This document shows, piece by piece, positions 20,795-32,046 of a stretch of 64,000 nucleotides of DNA. The notes beneath the pieces are model-generated. The model did no database searches. It saw nothing but the letters and a program-made list of their open reading frames with translations, and was not told where the DNA came from. Made by a program: the position numbers and the translations under genes. Location of the stretch: the NCBI GenBank assembly GCA_013423325.1, contig BLJB01000381.1:1-64000 (forward strand). The letters run 5' to 3'. Position 1 is the stretch's first letter; each line of letters begins with the position of its first letter. Origin of the DNA: Usnea hakonensis (Eukaryota; Ascomycota; Lecanoromycetes; Lecanorales; Parmeliaceae).

Positions 20795-21490
20795 ATGGGC
20801 AGGGACCGCAGTGAGATGAAACGATTGGAAGAAATAATCATGGAGAAGGATGCCAAGATTGAAGACTTGAAGACAGTAAAGCGGGCCTGCCTCATAAGAA
20901 TCGAAGAGCTGGAAGCCGAAGTTGCCAGTCTTCAAAATTCTAGGATGCCTACCGATTTAAAGAAGACAGAACCGCCTACGCCGATTTTCAAATTCCCTGA
21001 ACTCCCACTGTCATTACGCGAAAAAAGACAGCCTATTTCTGTGCTCGCAAATCTACCAGCACCGCCAGTCTTTACAGGATTTGATACTCCAGACGAAGGA
21101 CCGGCTCTCAGGACTTCACCCTCTACTCCTGAAGCATCTCCAGAGGTGTTCCCACCGCGCTCATCGGCCCTTTTTTCCAGCACAAAGTCTACGCTCGACT
21201 CTACCATGCCCTCAGATCTTCCAACACCGCTGGAAAGACGTCGTAAAGGCGCTATCGCACCTCTTCTACCACATCATCAGTCTTGCCATGCCGTCCCAGG
21301 CTCCGCACCGCCTGCAGCGACTTCTACGATTTCTCGGGATCCTAGCACGCGAACTTTGTCTGCACGCGATTCAGGTAAGCCAGCGTTTCTTACTTTCACC
21401 GTTGTAAAAGGTGTCTTTCACCACCATGCCCATTCTCTCAGGGCATTCCTCTTTCCCCTGTATCCTCAGCCCTGCCTCCATGTTTCGTAA
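20795..21490 (+). CDS. Small hypothetical protein, N-terminal coiled coil
   Basis: An unrecognised protein of 231 residues if unspliced. Residues 1-50 are a short coiled coil (MKRLEEIIMEKDAKIEDL), followed by a long Pro/Ser/Thr-rich disordered part. The final ~40 residues read less like protein, and a good 5' splice site (cag then gtaagc at 21375) precedes them. With an acceptor at 21441 (ctctcag) the gene would be join(20795..21374, 21442..21524) and encode 220 residues. The intron would lack a clear branch site, so I leave both models open. It may be a reduced member of the local coiled-coil group. Confidence 0.45.
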   Translation: MGRDRSEMKRLEEIIMEKDAKIEDLKTVKRACLIRIEELEAEVASLQNSRMPTDLKKTEPPTPIFKFPELPLSLREKRQPISVLANLPAPPVFTGFDTPDEGPALRTSPSTPEASPEVFPPRSSALFSSTKSTLDSTMPSDLPTPLERRRKGAIAPLLPHHQSCHAVPGSAPPAATSTISRDPSTRTLSARDSGKPAFLTFTVVKGVFHHHAHSLRAFLFPLYPQPCLHVS

Positions 21491-22197
21491 TATCTTGCTT
21501 CATTCTCAATCAATAGACTGGTAGATTGCGGCGACGGATGTGTTAGATATCGGAATATTGACATGTCTGCAGGCAAAGAGGCACCGCTTACGGGGCCTTC
21601 TCCAGCCAAACGTTGAGAGTTCACAGTCGAAAACATCAGGATAGGGTCCTTTTACAGGGCGTTCAATGGCGAGCAAGCATATTGGTAGTAACAAGCCCAT
21701 GTATCTGAGTATGTCGTGGTCACGGCTTTTCACTCCTTCTTCAAGCCTTCATAGGGATATCAACTCAGTATACTGATGTTTTACGGCATTGCGGGGTAAG
21801 CTGCATAGTCACATGCGTTCATATTCACTCTCTAGATCATGTGGTCTCCACACTGCTACCCCGCCAAGAAAATCTGATGTTTTGTTTCTTTCCACGAAGT
21901 GAATTTACATGTCGGCCGAGCGGGCCAGCCTTTTGCCCCACTAAATGTTGAATCACAGGTTACGAGTGAATACGTTCAACACAATGACAAAGATTAGTGA
22001 ATGAGATGCGAATTCGCCCAGAATTCACTAATCATAGTCACTTTCTCTGCTTCACACGAACGGGATCTTTGGGTATATAAACCCTGTCCCTCTACTGCTT
22101 CTCTTCTTCTTCTTTCTTACACACCCCTCACACAATATGCCCTAGTTTCAACCTCTCCTTGAATGCTATTCCTATATATCTATATACTCCCCTGATC
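21491..22197. other. Intergenic with promoter-like end
   Basis: No gene is seen. At 21992-22002 and 22023-22033 stands an inverted repeat (gattagtgaat / attcactaatc). A TATA-like gggtatataaacc lies at about 22070, followed by a pyrimidine-rich leader. This looks like an intact promoter in front of the degraded gene at 22198. Confidence 0.45.
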
Positions 22198-22442
22198 ATG
22201 ATGGTGGGATGCTTGAAAAAAGTCCAGCAATTTCCTTTCCACGACATGGCGCTTGAATCTGTCAAAGAGCTTACCATTCAATGGTCTTCGAACACACTGC
22301 CTCCAGACTCAACTACAGATGCACGGAGCATAGGGTTTCGAAACCACAGATAGCAAGAACTAGAAGGAGCAAGCGTCGATTCAACGTCGCCCGCAGTGAA
22401 TGACGTGTCAACGGAGTTTCATGTTTTCGAGAACGAAATTCC
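22198..22442 (+). pseudogene. Degraded 5' fragment of a 16199-type gene
   Basis: The stretch 22366-22442 matches 16563-16624 of the intact coiled-coil gene (caagcgtcga(a/t)tcaacgtcgcc, then gagtttcatgt(c/t)ttcgag and aacgaaattc) with one insertion. The matching peptide is FHVFENEI in both. The preceding open piece from ATG 22198 stops at 22353, before the match. The similarity ends at 22442. I call this a truncated duplicate of the gene's 5' part, with its own promoter-like leader. Confidence 0.65.
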
Positions 22443-23867
22443 ACGCCAACACTCCCTCCCGGGGTGGTGAGGTGACGGTTGTCCATGCTCTGCCTCTTTA
22501 CCCTCTTCATGGATCTCTTCCTTGTCCGATCTCGGTATTCTTCCTACGGTCGTTCCTTTCTTCGTCTCTCGCTTGGAACTTTGCTGCCGCTACGACGACC
22601 GCTCTTGATCCTGTCGGCCTATGAGTTCTTGCCTGAGATGCTGTTGGATGGTGAGGGAGGTGGGAGAAAAGGTGTGGTGTTGGGCTGTAGGGCATCAATG
22701 GGAAATGGATGCCATGATTGCCCAGTTCGCGCACATCCAGGTTTCAGTCTCTGGAGAGGCATAGATGATTGTTGCTAGCCCTGCGCAACACAAATGATTC
22801 CCCCCTACGGCACTTCATCGAAATAAGTGACGGATCTCTCGCAGCCATAAGTGGGAGACTGTCAGTCGCGATTCGAGAAACGCAGAATTTTCCCTTGGAG
22901 ACTATGAACATCTACACCGAAGGTGGTTCGGTTTTGGCGAAGGAACACCAGAATGGTGAAGTCGAGCTATCCGTTGGGACGGCTGCCATCTTCCGCCTCT
23001 CGAGTAGACTTGAGACAGCCATACACTCTCGGAGATCTGAAGAGAAAAACAGCCCTTACCCCTCCTCCCACGATACATAGCCTTAACTGACCAAAACACC
23101 TATCTTCATATCGCCGCTCCTACTATGACGAGCTTATACATCACCGACCGTGCCGCTATGCAACAGGCTGCTTTCGATTTTACAGCCCGCTTTTATAAAG
23201 AAATTGATATCGTCACGCTGCGGTGTACACCTTAGCAAAAGGTGACGCAGAAGCGGACGAGGAGTTGCCAGATAGTTACGCGGAGGCGAATCTGAGCGAC
23301 GATCCACGCAAACAGGAGTATGGCATGTACCCCGCTCCGAAGACTCGGATCTGATGGCGCTGGTTGTCAGGCATAGAATCCAATTGATGTGACCATGCGT
23401 GGGACTGGACGGCTACAGAAGACATCTCATGCGGACTGACCGGCACCTTTGGAAAGCAAGTGACATGCCATTTGGTGTCTTCGGATACCCGAAGGAAGAC
23501 GGCATTCAGCATCCTTGCACTGAACCTGGAAGTAAGTGTAGCATCTGGTTCTATTAGCTGGTCTGAATACTGACAAAAATGTAGTATTGTCCGATCAAAT
23601 GGAGATTTCGTGCCTTCTTGGACCTAGGAACGAGCCAGTTTTACCACCCTACGCAAGCTCCTCCTAGCAATATGCAGCAAATGCAGGCAAATGGTTGCAC
23701 TGGTACACAACAAATGAAATGGATCACGGCGGTCCAACGAGTGCTGAAACATACCCATCACATCTTTTTACAGCTTTCCAAAGCTCATAGACTTCTCATC
23801 AACTCACTTCACTCTTACCTCACCTCCTTTTCAACACACCTCCCCAATCTCTTACAACTCAATCGAA
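22443..23867. other. Unassigned stretch with scattered open frames
   Basis: The plus-strand frame 22769-23080 (about 100 codons, with FIEISDGSLAAISGRLSVAI) has protein-like composition, but I cannot extend or identify it. Other frames are short. At 23540-23585 is a possible donor/acceptor pair (gtaagt..gtag) without a convincing gene around it. The region looks like decayed coding sequence. Confidence 0.3.
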
Positions 23868-24342
23868 ATGTCACACCGCGGGCTTATGAGAGAGTTTTTC
23901 CAGCTCGTGTGGCCAGCAAGATGCTTCCAACTCAGGCCAGCAACAAGCTTCCGACTCGGATCAGTCACCAACAGACGGTCTACCACCAAATGTTACCGGG
24001 CGAAAAGGAAAAGCCAATGCTAACTCTCCCACCAACGCTCTCGCCAATGCCAATAGGTATCCAAATATACCTATCCTAGCCCAGCGAATAGCAGCACATA
24101 GACGAGAAACCTTTTCCCTCCCCCTACGAGACACAAGCGCGATGGAGTGGGAGGTGGTTCATTTAAGCGCAGTGACTACGAGAGACTCAGCTCGCGCCGA
24201 CTCCGACCTCTTCTCAAAAGAAGACTTTGTCATTGCGGGGACACTCGAATCCCAGAAAGTACTCTTTGTTCTGGACCTCTTAGTCGACACCGGCTGCGGT
24301 GCTCTTTGCATCACCGACACCAAGGTCGCTAACGATGCATGA
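23868..24342 (+). pseudogene. Frameshifted gene relic, possible retropepsin-like domain
   Basis: An ATG at 23868 (MSHRGLMREFFQLVW) follows a pyrimidine-rich leader. At about 23915 the reading moves one base to a frame open until the stop at 24340-24342. That frame encodes a Gln/Ser/Asn-rich stretch, then FVIAGTLESQKVLFV and LLVDTGCGALCITD. The last resembles the catalytic LVDTG loop of retroviral-type aspartic proteases found in retrotransposons and some cellular fungal genes. The domain is truncated, with no second half. The assignment of the DTG motif is tentative; the frameshift is clear. Confidence 0.4.
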
Positions 24343-24506
24343 TTCATTACTCTCTACAGATCATCTCGTTCGATTCCTCTCACAAACACTCTCTTATCGT
24401 TGATGAAATGAATGACAATGAGAGAAGACGCCTGATCAGTATATTGCCATTTGGAAGAGCAAATACAGACGTCAGTGCATCCACCGCTGGGAAATTTAAT
24501 ATAAAA

Positions 24507-25670
24507 ATACGACAACACCGATGAAGCATCGAAAACGTCAGACTCGGAGCAAGAAACCGTAACATTCACTGTTGCGGAAATGATGTGGCTGAAAAGCATC
24601 ACCACAGACCTCCTAAGAGACGATGGTGAAGCGAAGATACGCCAAGCAGATATGCTTACGGCGATCGGGGACTTGGAGGACAAGAACGGGGCGTGGAGAG
24701 CCGATGTTACGAGGCTGGAGAAGAAGACACTGCTCATTTCGGGGCTCGAATCCGGGGTTAGCAAATAGGAAGTAAACGTTACATGGCCAGTCCCCAACAT
24801 GTCACCACCAAAGACATCTATCAACCATTTTCCTCCTCGCCTCCCCAAGCTCTTGGAATATCGGACAACTTCGCATGGACTTTGCGACGCACCTAGGCTC
24901 TTCGGGGTATGCCGCCCCACAGGGTTTCCGGGACTCTGAAGCTCCCCACGTCAAAGGCCGAACTCGCTTCCTCCCATGGCTGAGAACCTGCACGATCGCT
25001 GTATCAACTATAGAAGTCCAAAGCTCAGGTTCAGGATGAAGCAGCGAAGATTTACAACCAGCAGTGGGCTGTCGCATCAGCGAACAACGAAGCGGAGCTT
25101 CAGAGAGCAAAGGAACTTGGTCGGCAAGTCGAAAATGATCGCAACGCGATCGGTCAGCAGTTGCTCGTCGCTCAACAGCAGTTGGCCAACAACCAGACCT
25201 CAAGCCAAGAAGTATCGGAGACAGTAATAGCAAGAGCGGAAGCGGCAGAAGAAGAGGACAAGAAATTCAAGAAGGGCAAAGCCGCCCAAGATGGCCGCAT
25301 CAAAGCCTCCACGATGCCAGCGTATGGACCGCCTCTTTGCTTTTGTTTCCATTCCCGCATTCCATCAAATTCAATCACGTCTTTCAACGTCGAGCATCGG
25401 TGTACCAGCTGTACATCGAAATTTGGGACCACAGGTCTCCACATCACAACACTTATTCACAGCATTCCCACCCTAACCCTGCGAATCAAATCATCTTCCC
25501 GAACACACCCGAACTCGAAACATGGCTCAAACTATGCTGACAGAAGTATTGAGACACTTCGTGAGCAGCAGACAGATGACCGTGCTGCTGGAACCCACAT
25601 CATCACTAGCACCCAAGTCAGTTATTATCGTTTACCAAGGCTCCCGACGGTTGAACCACGGAACGGCTAA
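24507..25670 (+). pseudogene. Coiled-coil gene relics in two open pieces
   Basis: Two plus-strand pieces read as helical, charged protein without starts. The stretch 24507-24768 encodes VTFTVAEMMWLKSITTDLL and then DLEDKNGAWRADVTRLEKK, ending in TAG. The stretch 25015-25670 encodes AKIYNQQWAVASANNEAELQ and then QQLLVAQQQLANNQTSSQEV, followed by a Glu/Lys-rich run and then non-coiled sequence. The composition is that of the neighbouring coiled-coil genes, but I cannot align it to one of them by eye. No ATG opens the second piece, which is preceded by a stop (about 25012). Best read as debris of a coiled-coil gene. Confidence 0.4.
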
Positions 25671-26100
25671 CTAATGGTTGAACCAGTCCAATTTGGTAGT
25701 TAGTCAGTTGGTTTCTACTATATATGAACAGTTGGTGGACTGGTTCATAATAGTGGTAAACTGGTTCAACTGATAGTTCGGATCAATGATAACCTCAACA
25801 CTCACTACTATCCACAACCCCATTCCCATGGCCTCAAGCGATCACGAATCTGGGGCCACAGGGCCTCCTGAATTCCTTCAGAATTTTCATGACGCTACCA
25901 AGGCAACGGAAGGCCGTGAGGCTACTCTGGAACGAGTCCTTGATACCATGGACTTCCTCGCAGCGATTTTTTGGCCTGAACTAGTAGATAAACCGTTTAA
26001 CTACTGGTTCAACGGTTTACACTTTTCAACCAACTTTTAACCGTGTACATAGCCTCATTTGAACCAGTTCAGGCTTTTTGGACCAACGGTTCAACCGTCG
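25671..26100. repeat. Clustered ggttcaac/gttgaacc motifs
   Basis: The motif tggttcaac, its complement gttgaacc and close variants (ctggttcat, aaccagttc, aacggttcaacc) recur at least ten times in two blocks, about 25670-25775 and 25985-26095. Between them an ATG at 25828 opens a 70-residue frame (MASSDHESGATGPPEFLQNF) that runs into the second block; it may be a small gene or relic. The paired blocks around a frame resemble the subterminal repeats of some DNA transposons, but I see no terminal inverted repeats. Confidence 0.4.
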
Positions 26101-26279
26101 GGAGCCTTGTCGTTTACCTCCAGTCGCTCGTTTTTAATTCAGTTCTGACGCTGCTTCGAGGAGTAGATCTCTGTCCTAGGAAAGCCAGGATGATGGACAC
26201 AAATAGAGCAACAACAGATAAGGGCAGCGTGAGAACGCCCACTACAGATCGCGAGTCTAAGGGCCATCCTCCCGTTGCT

Positions 26280-26400
26280 AGTGCCAGAACTTGGAGAACT
26301 CGGGCAAAAAGAACCGCTCAGATTTTGTATCTGCATTGCAGAAGAAAGAGAATGAATGATATTGGCGCGCAAAAGCTTGCATGCGGCGAAGACGGCTAAA
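26280..26400 (+). pseudogene. Fragment of the CCCH coiled-coil gene, opposite strand
   Basis: The stretch 26290-26400 on the plus strand matches the minus strand at about 29360-29466 inside the gene at 28149-30326. Shared runs include aagaaccgctcagatttt and ctgcattgcagaagaaagag. In gene frame both read GKKNRSDF.SALQKKEN. A 2-bp difference then breaks the frame here. It is an inverted, isolated copy of ~110 bp lying ~3 kb from its source. Confidence 0.8.
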
Positions 26401-28148
26401 CGAAGATGCCTCCTTACCAGTATGCGAGATCCCAAGGGCCCTCATTGAACTTTCAGATGACTGATTTCGACAACTAGGACCAGAGCGTCGAGGAGCGCGT
26501 CGCATGCGTCCAGCAGTAACTGGCGACTCAAATATGCCCCAGATCTGGAAATCAATAGATACTTGGAGAGAAAGATACCTGAACGGCAGGGCGTCAATGG
26601 AAGTGGATCCAATTGCTTGGTTGACCTTGAAGAAAGGACCTAGTAATGCTACCTTGACATAATTCCAAGGATGGGCCGCGGATGTCGGCTACGATGGCTA
26701 GGCAAAAGAGGTCAAAGATAACAAGCTTAATGCTACAGATTCATTCGTACTATGGGAAAAGACCATTGGTGCACGAGAGCTTACTCGGCAATTGATACTA
26801 CGACAATAGAGCAAAAGCACCCTCCCGTCTACTGGTGCGTCTACCTCAGTTCTTTCCGTTATGACGATACGACACGTATCATCTACCTGCGTTTCTCGTA
26901 CTGCCGTTCCGATCCAGCATTTCCGTCACACGATATGACCTTACAATAACAGAGCATGACAAGCCTCTACAGTGCTCTATCTGGGTCAGGATGTTACGAC
27001 AACAGCGATGTCTGCTCGAAGAGGGTTTCTCGTTTCTTTCTACTCGGGGAGAGCTGAGGGGTCACCTTCCGCATTAGTCAGCAGTCAGTGGCAGTTAGCC
27101 ACATTTTAGATAGCAGTAATCGATCATCATTGCACTCATAAAGGACCTTGACGTTCAGTGAGTTCTTCAACTGTGCATTAAGTTGTTAGTGCAACCAAGT
27201 CGCGATTGATATCCTCCTTCGAATTACAGTATACATGAGCGGTGATACTCTGCCATACATTATTCAGAGAGACACAGGTACAATCAAGGAGACGACAGAC
27301 AGAAGAGTACTGCACAAATGCGACTTGAAACGTTAAGGTATATATTGAATCCAACATAAAGACTAAGAACTCCCTAACAATTTTCGCCATGATCCCCAAA
27401 GAAGCCTTGCGACATGAAATACCCCGCCTAATCCCTTCCTTTCCACACACGACATCCTCCCCTATTGCAAATAAAATCTTCATACAATTCGACCTTGCTA
27501 ATCACGTCGTCCACAGGAAGATGCACAGAAGCTTTGACCTTCGGACGATCGAGATCCTTTATTCGAGTCCACTGGAAGGTCAATCAACGCTGTGGCATTC
27601 GAGGACCATGTCATGCATCGGTACCCATGCATAAAATACCAAAGTCACTAACCAGATCTCTGGGCTCTGGAGTCCTCGAAAATTATTGGACTCTTTGTCC
27701 AAGTCCACTGGACGGTCCACGTTTCTATCTCTGTCTTCTTCGTCGTCATTCTCCTCACCTGTTGTCGTTATTTTTTCTGGATAATTCCGAGAGTTTAGTT
27801 GAACAGTCATGTCGTCCATCGGTACCCATTCACATTTAGACAGTTCGCCGACCAGGTGTTCAAGCTCTGGAATCTTCGGACATTGGAGTCTCTGTCCAAG
27901 TCCACTGGAAGATCCACAGAAGCTTGCCGGCCATAAAAATCCATCGAGTCGATTCGAAGCGTGTAAGTTGAAATTCCTGAACTTCGCGATCCTTAATTTC
28001 TTCCCTTCCTCCCCAACAGCAATCCGGGGCCTCGCTCTCACCACATTTGCCGAATCCAGGCATCCTCGACCATTGTTCCTCCTCCTTCACCGCCGATCAA
28101 TGTGCTTTGGTAGCCTAGTAACTTCCCCTATGTGTTCCTCCTAGTGAC
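26401..28148. other. Gene-poor stretch with degenerate repeats
   Basis: A possible coding relic lies at about 26467-26660 (PQIWKSIDTWRERYLNGRAS) without start or partner. From 27535 to 27930 the block gtccaagtccactgga(a/c)g recurs at about 27565, 27698 and 27893, and catcggtacccat at 27616 and 27817, i.e. two to three degenerate copies of a longer unit. A minus-strand frame over them (27580-28044) shows the repeats as (C/Y)EWVPMDDM / AWVPMHDM but has no ATG. I do not call a gene. Confidence 0.4.
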
Positions 28149-30326
28149 TCACGATGCCCCTGTAGACCTTAAGAGGTCGTGGCAGTCACGACATCTAGAG
28201 CCGAACCGGCAATTACCCCGTTTGAAGAAGCCACAGATCGGTCTCACCGGACCTGCCGTATAGGACCCAGTCTCAGCCGAATCTTGGTCAGTGGGCTCTT
28301 TTGGAAGCTCAGTGGGTTTATCTGAGCTTGTCGGTAGCTCATGCCGATCGAAGCATCCCTCACCGAACCTACAGGCGCCTTGCGCAAAGTATGGACAAAC
28401 ACGTTGCTTTCGCTTTGAACTTGCAAGTTTGGGTTCGTGTTGGCCGTCTTCCTGCTGGATTGGAATTGATGAGGGACCTTGAGTCACAGGCTCATTTGGC
28501 GCTGTGTCACCCCGCCCGTCGGGAGAAATTTGCTCGTCAGCAAATCGATTTTCGGCCACACCTTTCTGCGCCGATGGAGTGCTTCTTGGATGCTTGGATG
28601 TGTAGATGCTCCCATCCGCTCTCTTGTTGCTCCTCAACTTGTTGGTTCTGTTGTACTGGGATCTACCTGGGCCTCTCCGAGTACCCAGTGATGCAGTATC
28701 GGCGGCGTCTTCATGATCGCAGTGCTTCGCGTCCTCCGGCTCATCTTCGTCCTTGACTGCGTTCTGCTCTCCCTCATTGTCCAAGGTCGCTCTCAGCTTG
28801 TTGTTCTGATCTGTGAGATCTGCAATATCTCCAAGATAGACCTCAATACGAGCTTTAGCCTCATTCATCTGCGACAGAGCATCCCGAGTGGTCAACCGCT
28901 CCGTATCTAGTTGCATCCGAATGGCAGCCAGCTCGTTCCGGAGAGTGCTGTTGGCAGTCCCTTCGGTTTCGATGTCAATGTCCTTCTGCCCAATGTCGGA
29001 ACGCAGTCGCGCGATCTCATTTGTGAGAGCGGTAATCTGACTCTCACGATTGCCAATAGCGGCTGCAGATTCCTTTCCCTCATTGACTTGTCCGCTAAGC
29101 ATGCTGACGTTTGTTTCGAGATCAGAAATAGTCTGTCGCGTGGTTATATAGTCGGCCTTCGCCTTCTTGGCCTCTGCCTCAGAGGCCTTCTTCGCTGTTG
29201 TGAGGGCTACATCTTTAGCCTTGACTTGCGCTTCAAGCTCACCGGTCTTCTTCTGACTATCAGTCACTTGCTTCTCCAGCCCATTGATCTTCTTTCGATC
29301 CTTGCTGGTCTCGGCCCTGGCTTCTTTAAGCTCGTGGCGGGCCGTATCCCTGTCCGCGATTGCTCCGCTGCATGCGCGCTTTTGCAAGCCAACATCATTC
29401 TCTTTCTTCTGCAATGCAGATGTAAAATCTGAGCGGTTCTTCTTGCCCGCGTTCTCCAAGTTCTGATTGGACTTCTCGGCCTTTTCCGCTCGGTTGGTAG
29501 CCTCTGCCAAATCGCCATCACGCTTGTTTATGGTCTCGTCCTTTTCGATCAACCGAGACTTGAGCTCAGCAGTTTCCGTCTCGGATTGCTTCTCAGCTAG
29601 CTCCTTGGCTTCGTTTGCACGCCGGGCTTCAGTCTCCTGTTTGTCGAGTTGGTCCCTAAGGAGTGTGATCTGCGCACTCAGAGACGTGATTTCCAAGTCT
29701 TTAGCTACGGCTTGGGCAGACATTTCTTCCTGGATTCCGGCGACCTTCTGCTTGTGCAGCGCTGTGATGTTTTTAATTGTCTCTTGGTTGCGGTAATCCA
29801 GGAGCTTCCAGCTTACGATGAGGGTTGTGAATCCTATCGTATGGAAGAGAAAGTTGTCGAGTAGCTTGCGAAACCAGAGAAGTAAATCGTGGTTGGCGAC
29901 GCGAGTCGTGCGGGAGAACCACTCGAAAAAGGAAGCGAACCGGTAGAAGCGGCTATGACCGTGAGAGGAGGAGTCGCCGTAATGGACTTGGCTCGATGGT
30001 CTGGAACCATTTTGGTGTGCATTTGACGGCAATCGACCGTCGTTCATGCCTGTGATCGTCGCTATCTCAGGTCTCGACATTGTTTCGTAGCCAGCTTGCT
30101 CGACGAAGACTGTCTTCAGGACCGCAAGTGTAGGGCCAGCGGGCATCGGAGCATGCACATGTATGAACGCAGTGGCAGGTGCCGGTTGAGGAGCAACTGC
30201 ATGGAAAGTCCCCGCAACATACTCGATTGTGGGGAGGAAGTATAGGTCCGCTGCTTCTGGACCGACCTGCCACATGGTGTAGAATCCTGTGACGAAAAGG
30301 ATGGCTTTGATGATGGTTGACCACAT
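28149..30326 (-). CDS. Membrane-anchored coiled-coil protein with two CCCH zinc fingers
   Basis: A 725-residue intronless protein. Hydrophobic segments are at about 5-20 (AILFVTGFYTMW) and 155-175 (FLFHTIGFTTLIVSW), with a Pro/His/Ser-rich loop between them. Residues ~180-540 form a long coiled coil. The motif NKRADGSIYTSKHP (about 567-580) is shared in pattern with the RGG protein at 37009. Two CCCH fingers end the protein: CPYFAQGACRFGEGCFDRH (about 644-662) and CGFFKRGNCRFGSRCRDCH (about 698-716), both exactly CX7CX5CX3H, the spacing of RNA-binding CCCH domains. The start is a clean ATG. A ~110-bp piece is duplicated in inverted orientation at 26280-26400. Both membrane segments on a protein with RNA-type fingers is unusual. 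Tethering RNA to a membrane is inference. Confidence 0.85.
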   Translation of the reverse strand: MWSTIIKAILFVTGFYTMWQVGPEAADLYFLPTIEYVAGTFHAVAPQPAPATAFIHVHAPMPAGPTLAVLKTVFVEQAGYETMSRPEIATITGMNDGRLPSNAHQNGSRPSSQVHYGDSSSHGHSRFYRFASFFEWFSRTTRVANHDLLLWFRKLLDNFLFHTIGFTTLIVSWKLLDYRNQETIKNITALHKQKVAGIQEEMSAQAVAKDLEITSLSAQITLLRDQLDKQETEARRANEAKELAEKQSETETAELKSRLIEKDETINKRDGDLAEATNRAEKAEKSNQNLENAGKKNRSDFTSALQKKENDVGLQKRACSGAIADRDTARHELKEARAETSKDRKKINGLEKQVTDSQKKTGELEAQVKAKDVALTTAKKASEAEAKKAKADYITTRQTISDLETNVSMLSGQVNEGKESAAAIGNRESQITALTNEIARLRSDIGQKDIDIETEGTANSTLRNELAAIRMQLDTERLTTRDALSQMNEAKARIEVYLGDIADLTDQNNKLRATLDNEGEQNAVKDEDEPEDAKHCDHEDAADTASLGTRRGPGRSQYNRTNKLRSNKRADGSIYTSKHPRSTPSAQKGVAENRFADEQISPDGRGDTAPNEPVTQGPSSIPIQQEDGQHEPKLASSKRKQRVCPYFAQGACRFGEGCFDRHELPTSSDKPTELPKEPTDQDSAETGSYTAGPVRPICGFFKRGNCRFGSRCRDCHDLLRSTGAS

Positions 30327-32046
30327 CTTGCCTGCTTTTTGATACGGCTTTCTGGTCCGAACGTGAAAGAATGAAAAGGTTCAGGAAGCAAGTGTTGCTC
30401 TGAGAGCGATAAGGTGCAGGATGAGCAAGACTCTTCGACTCAAGTCTATACGTAGACTGCCGACTCCGCGGATAATTTCGAGGGTAGTATGGAGGTGAGC
30501 AGGCCTTGCAAACAACCTATGTGATGGTGAAGCTGTTTCTAGAAGCGTCACTATTGCACGATGATTATGACAGAAAGATCTTTGATGTCGTAAAGGTAAG
30601 GAAGTATGGTGGAAAAAGTTTGCAAGAACGCTGAACAAACTGTGAAGACTATATAGAATTTTCCGAGTGTCAACGAAAAATAAGGAGGTTGGTATTTCCT
30701 CTTAGCGTCTTTATTCCAGAAACCGTCAACACTTGCAGCAAAAGTCACGCGGATCCCTGCAGGTGATACTATGCAGTATCTGCTCCTTGGTCCGACAGAC
30801 TCTCAACACACACGCAAAGCTACCTCACTCATTAGGCCTAGCGTGCCACGAGAGCTCCGAATCGAAAGCTAGGACCGATGCAGACGCCTGCACTCTGCCG
30901 GCATTAGCAAGCCAGAAGCACCAACCCGATGAGGAGTCCTAAACCGCTTCGTCAGCCCAAGCTCTAGCCGTGCCCATTCACGAGTAGCAAGTTGAAAGTT
31001 AATGTACTTGACATGCGTCACCATACCCCCAGCATTAATATATATATATATAGCTCGTAAAGAAGAAAAGAGGTATATCCACACACACACACATATATAG
31101 CATAAATGTATTCCCCCCCCTTCTCCAACCCCAAAAACAAACCTCAAACCCACCTCCCCCCATATATATAACCCCGCACGTGTTTGAAAAATCCTTACCC
31201 GCTTAAAGAAAGACATGTGTTTAACAGCGTCAAAGTGAATCGTTTCAAACACTACCTCGCTACAGTCACAGGACCCTTGCCCCACTTCACATATCACTCT
31301 CTAATCCAATCAAAATAAAATACGAGTGACAATACACCTACGCATATTGGAAAACACATCCCATGACCAAAGCGCTAAAGCGCTAAACACAAAGAGTGAA
31401 TAAGAAATAGACGCAGAAGTAGAAGACGCGTACCCCCTCCACCCGCCCCCCAAAAAAACAAGAGGAGATAGTACTAGGTGTAAGTAAGGTGATTGGGTAG
31501 GGTATAGGATGTGATATGGATGTCGGGAGGGTCGGAGCAATACTTCAGTGATACAAATACTAGAAATAGCGAGGGTAGGAAAGGGAATGACGGATGGATG
31601 CATGCATGCATCAAAGGCATTCATTTATACAATTTATAGAATACCGTATTTATGATCTATAGAAGTTGCGTTGATGACCTTACATTTGCACGCAATATGC
31701 CGAACATGTTGCCAAAGGGCAGGGGAGAAGCAAGGTACTCGTACGGTAGCCTGTGGGTGGGAGGTTTAAATTGTGCTGGATCACGTCACGGAAATATATC
31801 CCATTCAAACATCTTTACAGGATGATTTTATAGAACCTGCAATACGATAGTAGTAGAGAAACCGCTAGCTATTGTAGAAAAGAAAAACCCGCAGAATTCT
31901 CTACCTATGTTGTATTCCATACAAGAAAAGCCCGCGTGAAAACCCCTGAAAGACCAAACGCCTGAAATAATAATCGTTGTTTCTAGATGCTTCTCTTGAG
32001 GATGAGGAGGGTCGAGGTAGGCTTGATGGCGGTGTGGAGGGGGGGA
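30327..32046. other. Intergenic with simple repeats
   Basis: This is the upstream region of the CCCH gene. It contains (ta)n at 31037-31051, (ca)n at 31080-31095, C-rich patches near 31110-31165 and 31438-31452, and an atgcatgcatgc run near 31600. The minus frame 30869-31297 is not convincing. No gene is supported. Confidence 0.5.

Noticed and set aside
27580..28044. 154-codon minus-strand frame as a gene
   Set aside because: No ATG start; it consists of degenerate repeats, and no exon partner was found.
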